From the NCBI GenBank assembly GCA_947627325.1, contig CANQVO010000003.1, forward strand, positions 1-43,262: a stretch of DNA of 43,262 nucleotides. The letters are read 5' to 3'. This document shows positions 1 to 6,082 of this stretch, in pieces (position 1 is the stretch's first letter; every line of letters begins with the position of its first letter). Source of the DNA: an uncultured Oscillospiraceae bacterium (lineage in GTDB: Bacteria > Bacillota > Clostridia > Oscillospirales > Oscillospiraceae). The translations under genes were made by a program, and so were the position numbers. The notes beneath the pieces were generated by a model that was given only the letters and a program-made list of their open reading frames with translations, had not been told where the DNA came from and searched no databases.

Positions 1-101
1 GTGAGGGTCCACCTGTTCCCATCCCGAACACAGAAGTTAAGCTCACCTGCGCCGAAAATACTTGGCTGGCGACGGCCTGGGAAGATAGGTAATGCCGACA
101 C
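1..101 (+). rRNA. rrf: 5S ribosomal RNA, 3' part
   Basis: The conserved 5S core is present: CCACCTGTTCCCATCCCGAA, then the AGAAGTTAAGC segment, CTTGGCTGGCGACGGCCTGGG and the closing strand ending GCCGACAC. Roughly the first 15 nt lie before the window. It is the last rRNA of an operon and is followed directly by a tRNA array. The 3' end is set by the expected closing helix and could be off by a base or two. Confidence 0.93.
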
Positions 102-104
102 AAG

Positions 105-134
105 AAGGGGTCTGGTCGCCAGACCGGACCCCTT
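105..134 (+). other. Hairpin between 5S and tRNA-Asn
   Basis: Positions 105-117 pair with 122-134 (AAGGGGTCTGGTC against GACCGGACCCCTT, one bulge). No U-run follows, so it looks like a processing or spacer hairpin in the rRNA-tRNA transcript rather than a terminator. Confidence 0.55.
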
Positions 135-141
135 CCCACAT

Positions 142-217
142 TCCTCCTTAGCTCAGTTGGTAGAGCATGCGGCTGTTAACCGCAGGGTCGTTGGTTCGAG
201 TCCAACAGGGGGAGCCA
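142..217 (+). tRNA. tRNA-Asn (GTT)
   Basis: A 76-nt cloverleaf. Acceptor 142-148 pairs with 207-213 (one G-T pair), the anticodon loop reads CTGTTAA with anticodon GTT, the T-arm contains GGTTCGAGTCC, the discriminator is G214 and CCA is encoded at 215-217. It is the first tRNA of the array behind 5S. Confidence 0.96.
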
Positions 218-281
218 GATCGGACGGCTTGCCGTTACAGCGCGTGGCGGCAAGCCGTTTCCGAGAATTTAGCTCGTATAG

Positions 282-358
282 GGGCCTTTAGCTCAGTTGG
301 TTAGAGCAGCCGGCTCATAACCGGTCGGTCCCGGGTTCGAGTCCCTGAAGGCCCACCA
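282..358 (+). tRNA. tRNA-Met (CAT), elongator type
   Basis: A 77-nt cloverleaf. GGGCCTT at 282-288 pairs with AAGGCCC at 348-354. The anticodon loop is CTCATAA, the discriminator is A355 and CCA is encoded. Position 1 pairs with position 72 (G-C), unlike initiator tRNA, so elongator Met is favoured. A tRNA-Ile with lysidine-modified CAT cannot be fully excluded. The spacer before it (224-258) holds another perfect hairpin without a U-tail. Confidence 0.93.
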
Positions 359-359
359 T

Positions 360-435
360 AGGGGTATAGCTCAGCTGGTAGAGCAGCGGTCTCCAAAACC
401 GCGTGCCGAGGGTTCGAATCCTTCTGCCCCTGCCA
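360..435 (+). tRNA. tRNA-Trp (CCA)
   Basis: A 76-nt cloverleaf. AGGGGTA at 360-366 pairs with TGCCCCT at 425-431. The anticodon loop CTCCAAA gives CCA, and the discriminator G plus CCA occupy 432-435. Only one base separates it from tRNA-Met, so the pair must be processed from a common precursor. Confidence 0.96.
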
Positions 436-470
436 AGTTCATAAACGGTGCGAGCCGTTTTTGATAAGAC

Positions 471-547
<77 letters not shown>

Positions 548-551
548 TTTT

Positions 552-627
<76 letters not shown>

Positions 628-630
628 GAA

Positions 631-665
631 GAGCCCCGAAGTCGAGAGACTTCGGGGCTCTTTGT
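631..665 (+). terminator. Intrinsic terminator of the rRNA-tRNA operon
   Basis: A perfect 13-bp stem (631-643 with 648-660, GAGCCCCGAAGTC) closes a GAGA tetraloop and is followed by TTTGTTGT. It lies 3 bp after the CCA of tRNA-Thr. Confidence 0.95.
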
Positions 666-758
666 TGTAAAATCGTTTGAGATCGTGTATGTCAAAATGT
701 GGGGCAGAAAGTCGACCCACACCGTGACCCATATGGGGAAAGGCCCGGAGAGGGACAG

Positions 759-803
759 AAACCGCCGGGCGGGAGGTCATGCCTCCCGCCCGGCGGTTTT
801 GCT
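759..803 (-). terminator. GC-rich intrinsic terminator next to the integrase tail
   Basis: An 18-bp perfect stem (759-776 with 782-799) has As on its left arm and Ts on its right, so it can work in both directions. It lies 10 bp beyond the stop codon of the minus-strand integrase remnant and was probably that gene's terminator. Confidence 0.85.
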
Positions 804-812
804 GGGTTTACT

Positions 813-968
813 CTACATGACCCGCTCCATGAAATGCCCCATCTTTTCCGCCGCGTTGTTCTGCATTTGCCGGGTGGCGTGGGTGTAGGTGCGGAGGGTA
901 AACCCGGCGTCGTAGTGGCCCAGCATGGCGGAGATGGTTTTTGCGTCCGCGCCGTTTTGGAGCGCGGT
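813..968 (-). pseudogene. Truncated tyrosine recombinase (phage/ICE-type integrase), C-terminal tail only
   Basis: Reading the minus strand from about 968 down to the TAG at 813-815 gives about 51 residues. They contain ALQNGADAKT, then MLGHYDAGFTLRTYTHAT, then AAEKMGHFM. This is the C-terminal catalytic box of Tn916/phage-type tyrosine integrases: LGH carries the second active-site histidine and TYTH carries the nucleophilic tyrosine. Upstream of about 968 the homology stops and the frame runs into the 3' end of the PPC-like gene. No start, SAM-like domain or first catalytic Arg is present, so the gene is a remnant. Its terminator (759-803) survives. Its position beside a tRNA array fits a decayed integrated element. 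It is too short to be a useful ORF on its own. Confidence 0.88.
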
Positions 969-991
969 GTCGGCTTCAGGTCGGCGGGGCT

Positions 992-1531
992 TCAGGCGGC
1001 CTGGGGGAGCGCCAGGGCCGGGCCCGTCGGTTCGGCGGGGGTGGGGGCTGGGAGGCGGCGGGCGCGGAGGATGTAGTAGGCGCTCATGGAGCCGATGTCA
1101 CCGGCGACCTTGATGTAGTAGGTCATGCCCGATCCCACTTCGACGTCCATAAAATAAGCCTGCTGGTTGGGCTGGTCGCCGGTGTAAGATGCCGTTCCCT
1201 GTCTTACCAGCTTGCCGTCGGAGAGGAGATAGAGCTGAAGGGAGAGGTTGGCATCGTTGGGGCGGGTACAGTGGATCCAGAAATTGGCGCTCCCGCTCTG
1301 GTCGAAGACGATCTTGTACCAATCCTCTTCGGAGTCGCTGAGCAGAATACAGCTGTACGTGCCGTCGTCTTCGATCTCCGTGGCGGCGTCGTAGGAACTG
1401 TGGTCGTCGGCGGTTTCGAGGTGGTCGTTCCTGTCAGGCGGCGCATCGTAGTCCGCGAAGGCGGGGACGGCCAGGGCCAGGGCCATACCGAGGGCCAGAA
1501 GGGCGCTGAGAAACGGTTTGCACTGCTTCAT
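992..1531 (-). CDS. Secreted PPC-like beta-sandwich protein
   Basis: 179 residues. A signal peptide is clear: KQCK, a hydrophobic LLALGMALALAV core, then AFA-D as the cleavage site near residue 26. The mature part opens with an acidic stretch, and residues about 45-170 resemble the bacterial pre-peptidase C-terminal (PPC) beta-sandwich: DWYKI, the NLSLQLYL strand, and TYYIKV near the end. No catalytic domain is present, so this is a stand-alone PPC-type module, probably exported and binding or stabilising something at the cell surface. The start is supported by AGGAAAGGAG 8-10 bp upstream on the minus strand. A perfect -10 box (TATAAT, complement of 1577-1582) lies 46 bp upstream without a good -35. 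The C-terminal Pro/Ala tail runs directly into the integrase scar at about 970-990, so the original 3' end may have been altered. Exact function is unknown. Confidence 0.75.
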   Translation of the reverse strand: MKQCKPFLSALLALGMALALAVPAFADYDAPPDRNDHLETADDHSSYDAATEIEDDGTYSCILLSDSEEDWYKIVFDQSGSANFWIHCTRPNDANLSLQLYLLSDGKLVRQGTASYTGDQPNQQAYFMDVEVGSGMTYYIKVAGDIGSMSAYYILRARRLPAPTPAEPTGPALALPQAA

Positions 1532-1720
1532 GTTGGAGATCTCCTTTCCTAAATCGCCGCGGTTTCGCGTTTACTTATTATAACGATTTGAAAAGGCAAA
1601 ACGTAACAGCGCGAAAGGGGAGATCTGCCCAGGCGGGCGAGTCAGGGCGGGGCCGCAAAAACGCCGGATAAAAATACAGACAAATGAAAGGAGACGGCCA
1701 CCCAGCCCAACGGAAAGGGA

Positions 1721-1749
1721 TTGCGCGGGCGGAAAAATGGTGATATACT
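1721..1749 (+). promoter_or_regulatory. Sigma-A promoter for the gene at 1785
   Basis: TTGCGC (1721-1726), a 17-bp spacer and TATACT (1744-1749) end 35 bp before the ATG at 1785. A weak AAAAGGA ribosome binding site lies between. Confidence 0.65.
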
Positions 1750-1784
1750 GCGTTTAACCAACAAACAAAAGGAAAAAATGTAAA

Positions 1785-2461
1785 ATGGCAGGCACAGAAA
1801 ATGCGAAGTTGACCAACCGTCAAGTTATCAACTTTTATATAAGCTGTTCAGACAAAGAATGCCCGGAGACAAAACAGTACTTAGAGCAATTAAGAAAAGA
1901 CAAAACCTTGGAGGGCCACTTCGGCTCGGGGGACTACATCGACCTGGCGTATTCCTTCCGTTTTTTCGATGGTTTTACGGGTGCGACTCAAAGTGTGAGC
2001 CCCAACGCCCGGACTGGCTGAAGAAAAACGCGCCCAATTTGGAGGTGACCGACGAGACGGATCTCTATGACGTGAAATTTCAGAGATGGCATCTTGTCGT
2101 CTCCTGGTATGCGTACACGCAATTCCAGATCGAGAAGAAGGTCGGACCAAAAGGAACATCGCTCGAAGGTGAGGACCTGCTCAAGGCAGACGCGCGGGGC
2201 CCCGGCGGCATCTTGCGCCACCCGGTGTCCTGCCCCGAGCTGCTTCTCTGGATGTACGAAGCCGCCGGAGGAAAGGATACGCAGAGTAAAATCAAAGGTC
2301 TGGAGGATAAACTCCGAGGGGTGGAGGACGGCAGGCAGAGATACAGCAAGCGCCTGGAATGGGCTAAGGAAATCAGAGAAGAAATCGCGCTGATGTTGGA
2401 AGAGCGGTGCGGGGGCTGTACATCATCAAACGGTCTGTGCGCCGACGGCTCTGCGAGGTGA
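1785..2461 (+). pseudogene. Frameshifted hypothetical protein (two overlapping frames)
   Basis: A first frame starts at ATG 1785 and stops at 2019-2021 (78 aa). A second frame, shifted -1, continues the same GC-biased coding character to 2461 with residues such as RPDWLKKNAPN, DLYDVKF and a charged coiled-coil-like C-terminus (KIKGLEDKLRG, RLEWAKEIREEIAL). Joined, they make about 225 aa. The two frames can be connected at the T6 run 1961-1966, where the codons read T-TTT-TTC. A lost base there, or a -1 slip on that slippery heptamer, would restore one protein. The family is not recognised. The part is cysteine-rich near the junction. The last frame ends 4 bp before the next gene's GTG, so the two were probably translated together. 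A sequencing error in the homopolymer is also possible. Confidence 0.55.
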
Positions 2462-2465
2462 TATT

Positions 2466-2729
2466 GTGAAAGTGAAATGCCTCAAAATGTGCCTCCACGA
2501 TGGCGAGGGGGTGGAGCGGGAGATCGCGCGGGTGTATGCGGATCGGTTTGAGGTCCTGCTGGAGCCCAGCCCGTTCATGCCGGATCTGCGGGGGTGGTAC
2601 GAGGACTGCTTCTTCAATGTCGAGGACAGCGCCACCTTTGAACAGCGCTTCCAGCGGGTGGTGGAGAACCACTACTTCTGCTTCTCCAAGCCCGCCCTGA
2701 AGCTGTACCCCTGCGAGGTGGAGGCGTGA
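2466..2729 (+). CDS. Hypothetical protein, 87 aa
   Basis: It begins with GTG 2466, immediately after the stop of the frameshifted gene (GAGGTG lies 8-13 bp upstream), and ends with TGA 2727-2729. It is soluble and acidic, with four cysteines (two in the first 10 residues) and aromatic clusters such as LRGWYEDCFFN and HYFCFSKPALKLYPC. No signal peptide or membrane segment is present, and the family is not recognised. It sits as a translationally coupled partner of the gene at 1785, with the lipoprotein gene following after 68 bp. Confidence 0.6.
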   Translation: MKVKCLKMCLHDGEGVEREIARVYADRFEVLLEPSPFMPDLRGWYEDCFFNVEDSATFEQRFQRVVENHYFCFSKPALKLYPCEVEA

Positions 2730-2797
2730 TTGGCGGTCATTCCGCTGGAGAGAAGAGCGCCGACTCCCCGGGAAAAAGAGGAAAGAAGGTCGATTTT

Positions 2798-3400
2798 ATG
2801 AAGAACCCGCAAAAGCGCCTGACCGTCCTGGCGCTGGTGCTGGCCCTGTGCCTGGGGTTGTGCGCCTGCGGCGGAGGCGGGGGAAAGGGCGCGGAGCCCG
2901 CTGCCCCGGCCCCGGCGGAGACCCCCGCGGCGACGCCCACGCCCACAGCCACCCCGGAGCCTACGGCCACCCCTACCCCTACCCCTGGACCCACGCCGGA
3001 GCCGTCCCCGGAGGTTACCCCGGAGCCGATCACAGCGCCGACCCCGGCCCCTACGCCCAAGCCCATCAAGGCCCCGGTCAACACCCCCGCGCCGACCCCG
3101 GAGCCTAACACGACCGGCGGCGATCCCGTTCCAAACAATCAGGGCATGACGGTTAAGAATAACAGCAAGCCTTCGGATGCTACCAGCCCTAATCAGAATG
3201 TTGTGCTGCCTGTTGAGCCTTCTGAGGATGTGTCGCTTTACGACTACTATGATGAGGTTGGTGTGGCGGAGAATGTCCCTGGTGCTGAAGATGGAAAAGG
3301 GCAGAAATTTGCCATCACCCCTGTTGAGGATCCCACTAAAAACGACACCGGAGCAGAGGCTTATGCATTATATGAACAGCTCATTAAGGAGGGATATTAA
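2798..3400 (+). CDS. Proline/threonine-rich lipoprotein
   Basis: 200 residues. A lipoprotein signal peptide (KNPQKR, a Leu-rich core, lipobox LGLC-A with Cys24) is followed by a GGGGG linker. A long, low-complexity region of PTPTPE/APTP repeats (about residues 35-110) probably spans the wall. The C-terminal 85 residues are acidic and end AYALYEQLIKEGY. No enzymatic domain is seen. The start at 2798 is preferred over the in-frame upstream start at 2726: GAGGAAAGAAGG lies 9 bp upstream and the signal peptide begins here. The protein is membrane-anchored on the outer face. The function is unknown; low-complexity spacers of this type usually display a short C-terminal module. Confidence 0.8.
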   Translation: MKNPQKRLTVLALVLALCLGLCACGGGGGKGAEPAAPAPAETPAATPTPTATPEPTATPTPTPGPTPEPSPEVTPEPITAPTPAPTPKPIKAPVNTPAPTPEPNTTGGDPVPNNQGMTVKNNSKPSDATSPNQNVVLPVEPSEDVSLYDYYDEVGVAENVPGAEDGKGQKFAITPVEDPTKNDTGAEAYALYEQLIKEGY

Positions 3401-3450
3401 TGAATTCAAAACTCTTTAAAAGAATCATTTCGGCGATGCCTTTCCTGTGA
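3400..3450 (+). pseudogene. 16-codon stub of a secreted-protein gene
   Basis: ATG 3400 overlaps the lipoprotein stop (TAATG) and opens MNSKLFKRIISAMPFL, then TGA. The Lys/Arg start followed by hydrophobics resembles the front of a signal peptide. A terminator hairpin follows 19 bp later. It is most simply the surviving head of a coupled downstream gene lost when the 3.5-4.6 kb segment was rearranged. It could also be a chance reading frame. Confidence 0.3.
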
Positions 3451-3468
3451 TTGCCCAATCGATAAATC

Positions 3469-3505
3469 AGCCCGGAGATACCTCTGTATCTCCGGGCTGT
3501 TGTTT
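3469..3505 (+). terminator. Terminator hairpin, left copy of an inverted pair
   Basis: A 13-bp perfect stem (AGCCCGGAGATAC 3469-3481 with 3486-3498), a CTCT loop and the tail TGTTGTTTT. The same stem recurs at 4548-4582. The complement of this copy matches the first 18 nt of that one, so the two bracket the AT-rich DUF3800 segment as near mirror images. Confidence 0.85.
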
Positions 3506-3557
3506 TGGGTTGTTCACGCCCTGCGGGGCGAAAATATGAGTAGAATACAGTAGGTTA

Positions 3558-3585
3558 TTGACAAGCAAAAAAAGTAGCATATAAT
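3558..3585 (+). promoter_or_regulatory. Consensus sigma-A promoter for a small RNA
   Basis: Perfect hexamers TTGACA (3558-3563) and TATAAT (3580-3585) are 16 bp apart. The expected start is about 3592. No ribosome binding site or coding frame of note follows, but a self-complementary segment does. Confidence 0.75.
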
Positions 3586-3591
3586 CAACAT

Positions 3592-3675
3592 AGAGGAACG
3601 TCGCCAGGGAATGCGAGGGTGTTGCACCAGTATGCTTGTCATGTGGTAGTCGCGCTGGGGGTTCCTCTTCCTTTT
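3592..3675 (+). ncRNA. Candidate structured small RNA beside the DUF3800 gene
   Basis: Starting at the expected transcription start, GAGGAAC (3593-3599) pairs perfectly with GTTCCTC (3661-3667) as a closing stem. Inside it, CCAG 3604-3607 pairs with CTGG 3655-3658, TGCGA 3612-3616 with TCGCG 3650-3654, and GGTG 3618-3621 with CACC 3625-3628 around a TTG loop. TTCCTTTT follows the closing stem as a weak release site. It is convergent with the DUF3800 gene and overlaps its last nine codons on the other strand. Families of structured RNAs found next to DUF3800 genes have been described (the DUF3800 RNA motifs). Whether this one belongs to any of them cannot be tested here. Confidence 0.55.
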
Positions 3676-4397
3676 GCGCAAAATTTCTTTTCTGTGAAAA
3701 AATCGGTGGAAGGTTTCATTTTATCGGAGAAGTATTTTATTCCATAAGTCTGGATTTTTCCGTTTTGTCTAAACAGTTTGTTTTTAAACTTCATAGCATG
3801 GCATGGAGTAATAAATCCCAACCAATCGGGTTCGTGCCAATTGAACATCGAAGTCGCGCACACATCGGCCAACTGCAACATATCCCAAGAAGAAGCAGCT
3901 TTAGCTGTAACATTTGTGAAAACAGTTTTTTCTATATTGTTGTGAGGGTAGTTTAACAAGCGGTTCTTTATGTAGTCAATTAGGGTGGCATCTTTTGACG
4001 TTCCACGGCTAGACAAGATTATCTCTCCAACTCGGTCTGTGTCGTGCATATACCAAGAAACCCGTTCCAGAAGTAGCTTGCACAAGTAGTTATACTCTAT
4101 ATCCGGAGATGATATTTTGGTCGGGTCGTATTGCGTTGTGTCAAAAAGAACATTTACATATGTAAAGGGGTATTTTGATAACTCTGAAGAAATATAAGCC
4201 TTTCGGTTAAATTCACCGATCTTGCGCCAGTGTATCGTCCTGTAATTGAACTTCGCCTTAATGCTATAAAGTGCGTTGCGAATATCGCCTTCACAATCCT
4301 TGTCTACAATAACAGCAGACAGAACAAACCACCGAGTACCCCTATTTGCCCCAAGGTCACCAGTTTCGTCAATATACACAGTACAGGCAATAGCCAT
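3639..4397 (-). CDS. DUF3800 domain protein (predicted RNase H-like nuclease)
   Basis: 252 residues. Near the N-terminus YIDETGD (residues about 8-14) carries the two acidic residues typical of DUF3800, and LQLADV (about residue 177) is the family's second conserved block with an Asp. The RNase H-like fold is known from family comparisons and catalysis is inferred. No signal peptide or membrane segment, so cytoplasmic. GGAGGTG lies 6 bp before the ATG, and a promoter sits at 4432-4458. Codon use is strongly AT-biased (ATA, TTA, AAA common), unlike the GC-rich neighbours, which indicates horizontal acquisition. DUF3800 proteins are often found in phages and mobile or defence islands. A small RNA candidate converges on its 3' end, and the C-terminal tail RGTPSATTT is encoded by the antisense of the RNA's closing stem, so the true protein may be functionally complete before it. 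Confidence 0.85.
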   Translation of the reverse strand: MAIACTVYIDETGDLGANRGTRWFVLSAVIVDKDCEGDIRNALYSIKAKFNYRTIHWRKIGEFNRKAYISSELSKYPFTYVNVLFDTTQYDPTKISSPDIEYNYLCKLLLERVSWYMHDTDRVGEIILSSRGTSKDATLIDYIKNRLLNYPHNNIEKTVFTNVTAKAASSWDMLQLADVCATSMFNWHEPDWLGFITPCHAMKFKNKLFRQNGKIQTYGIKYFSDKMKPSTDFFTEKKFCAKGRGTPSATTT

Positions 4398-4431
4398 AAG
4401 GCACCTCCGTTTGTGTTGAATGCATACAGAA

Positions 4432-4458
4432 AGTATAGCTGGGTACTTGTTTTGTCAA
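4432..4458 (-). promoter_or_regulatory. Promoter of the DUF3800 gene
   Basis: On the minus strand TTGACA (complement of 4453-4458) and TATACT (complement of 4432-4437) are separated by a short 15-bp spacer. The start codon is 35 bp downstream. Confidence 0.55.
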
Positions 4459-4547
4459 TGGTTGAGGTTTTAACCAAAGCGTCAAACAGATAGATATGGG
4501 TGAAGCTACACGGCGGATTAAGATATTTTCGCTCCAAGCATAGACCA

Positions 4548-4587
4548 AGCCCGGAGATACAGAGGCTTTGTATCTCCGGGCTTTTTG
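4548..4587 (+). terminator. Terminator hairpin, right copy of an inverted pair
   Basis: AGCCCGGAGATAC (4548-4560) pairs with 4570-4582 and CTTTTTG follows. Compared with the complement of 3469-3498, this copy has the same 18-nt start and the same right arm, with a few extra bases in the loop. It marks the right edge of the AT-rich segment. It can also terminate minus-strand transcription. Confidence 0.8.
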
Positions 4588-4602
4588 TCGTGAGGTTGGG
4601 CG

Positions 4603-5229
4603 TTAGGCTTTCCAGGGCAGGGCCACGTCCGGCGCCTCCAGGGGTTGGGTGTCCTGGAGCGTGTAGGCGACGCCTTGCCCGTCCAGCTCCTTCAAGAAGG
4701 CGTTGACGAACAGGGGGTCAGCGAAGGGCTGGGTGAAGTCCAGGGTGAATCTGCCGCCGACGGCGGAGAGCTCCACCACGATGGCCCCGCCGGAGCCCAG
4801 GGTCCACAGCCGGAAATCCCGGAGGTATTCTTCCGCCGCCGGGAAGTTCAGCTTGCCGATGTAGCTCACCGTGGCGGAGGTAAAGTCCCGGGTCATGTCG
4901 TCGATGGCCGCGGCGGTGGCCACCCGCGCCGGGTCTGACGGCTGGGCGTGGATCATCTGGTTGAGGCCCACCTGGCTGGCAAGGCCCGTCAGCACCGCCT
5001 CCCCCGTGGTCTGGGCGAAGACCATCTCCCGGTAGGCCGCCGTCTGCCGCGCCAGGGGCCAGGCGCGCATCTCCGGGCCGTACTCCAAAAAGGCGGCCCC
5101 CACCAAACACTGGTGCGCCAGGGGCGCTTCCAGGGTGCCGCGCTGGTTCACCGCCACGGTGACCCGGATCGCCTCCGGCGCGTCGGGGAACAGGCGGTGA
5201 AGGGCGCGGCTGAGCAGGAGGGAGACCAT
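4603..5229 (-). pseudogene. Headless condensation/acyltransferase-like protein (C-terminal half)
   Basis: The 208 residues look like the second half of a chloramphenicol-acetyltransferase/condensation-fold enzyme (alcohol O-acetyltransferase or PapA type). They begin inside a helix (LLLSRALHRLFP), then IRVTVAVNQRGT, later ATVSYIGKLNFP and GGRFTLDFTQPF, features usually located past mid-protein. The HHxxxD catalytic motif belongs to the missing N-terminal half. The first ATG (5227-5229) has no ribosome binding site. It lies a few bases beyond the terminator of the upstream gene, so the 5' end was lost by deletion or rearrangement. It is probably not expressed as an active enzyme. Confidence 0.6.
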
Positions 5230-5235
5230 GGTGGA

Positions 5236-5274
5236 GGGAAAAGGCGGGCGACGCGTGCGCGTCAGCCCGCCTTT
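5236..5274 (-). terminator. Intrinsic terminator of the NPCBM/stalk gene
   Basis: AAAGGCGGGC (5240-5249) pairs with 5265-5274, with an inner GACGCG/CGCGTC stem. On the minus strand TTTTCCC follows. Confidence 0.8.
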
Positions 5275-5298
5275 GATGGGAGCGCCGTTGGCCCGCGC

Positions 5299-6006
5299 TC
5301 AGGTGTAAAGGGCCATTTCGCCCAGGGAGAGGGCATCGTTCCAGTGACAAATAAACGAGACCGTTAGCTCCAATACGCCGGTCAGGTCCACGTCGATGGC
5401 CTCCGGCCGTAAGCCCGTGGTTTCTTCGTCGAATTCCTTGGCGTACAGCAGCTTGCCGTCGCCGTAGATCCAAAGGCCGCTCCCGGAATCGAACGACTCC
5501 GACCGATCCTCGTAGGTCTGATACAAGCTCCCCGTCAGGCGGGAGTACTGGCCGTTGAGGAGATAGGTGCGCTCAAAGCTGTTGGTGATACAATGGGAGT
5601 GGTCCCGCCGGGTGTTGTCCTGCTCGGAGGCGGCGGTTTGGAAGTTGCGCTCCGCCGTGCCGCTGAAGTAGTCGAACTCATCCAGGTAGAAGGCCGGGGC
5701 CGCGCCGGCGTGCCGACCCAGGTAGGCGCTCTGGGTGGCGGCGTCGTACTGCACGGCCAGGCCCAGGGCGTTGCCGACGGCCCGGATGGGCAGATAGGTG
5801 GTGCCGTTGTAGGCCAGCACATCCACCGGCTCGCCGTTGACGTTCCGGGGATCGACCAGCTGGTCGTCCACATAGACCTTGACGCCGGTGAAGACCTGGA
5901 TGTCCATGGGGGTCAGCGCGGCGAGGGCGGTGGCGGCCAGGCCAAAGAGCAGGGTGGCGATCAAGGCCCCCAGGACCATGTCGCGGATGCGGGTGCGCTT
6001 TTTCAT
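5299..6006 (-). CDS. Secreted protein with stalk domain and NPCBM/NEW2-like domain
   Basis: 235 residues. A signal peptide or N-terminal anchor (MKKRTRIR, hydrophobic to ALAALT) is followed by a copper-amine-oxidase-N-like stalk domain (residues about 34-95). That domain has IQVFTGVKVYVDDQ, then PVDVLAYNGTTYLPIRAV and LGLAVQYDAATQSAYLG, the usual NGTTYLPIRAV signature. Residues about 105-235 resemble the NPCBM/NEW2 carbohydrate-binding fold (YSRLTGSLYQTYE, LWIYGDGKLLYA, LGEMALYT). No enzyme domain, so it probably binds glycans or other envelope components outside the cell. The start is supported by AAAGGAGA 7 bp upstream. It lies 76 bp downstream of the WG-repeat gene on the same strand with no terminator between them, and shares stalk domains with it, so the two probably form an operon. 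Confidence 0.78.
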   Translation of the reverse strand: MKKRTRIRDMVLGALIATLLFGLAATALAALTPMDIQVFTGVKVYVDDQLVDPRNVNGEPVDVLAYNGTTYLPIRAVGNALGLAVQYDAATQSAYLGRHAGAAPAFYLDEFDYFSGTAERNFQTAASEQDNTRRDHSHCITNSFERTYLLNGQYSRLTGSLYQTYEDRSESFDSGSGLWIYGDGKLLYAKEFDEETTGLRPEAIDVDLTGVLELTVSFICHWNDALSLGEMALYT

Positions 6007-6082
6007 ACGAGCATCTCCTTTTTCAGTTTTCTATTTGCCCCGGGTCGCCCCGGTATGGCGCTTGGGAGGGGGCGGCGGCCGG

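Noticed and set aside
2900-3110. PTPTPE tandem codons as a possible CRISPR or satellite
   Set aside because: Unequal, imperfect codon repeats inside one lipoprotein frame. No spacer-repeat periodicity of a CRISPR, and it is explained by the protein linker.
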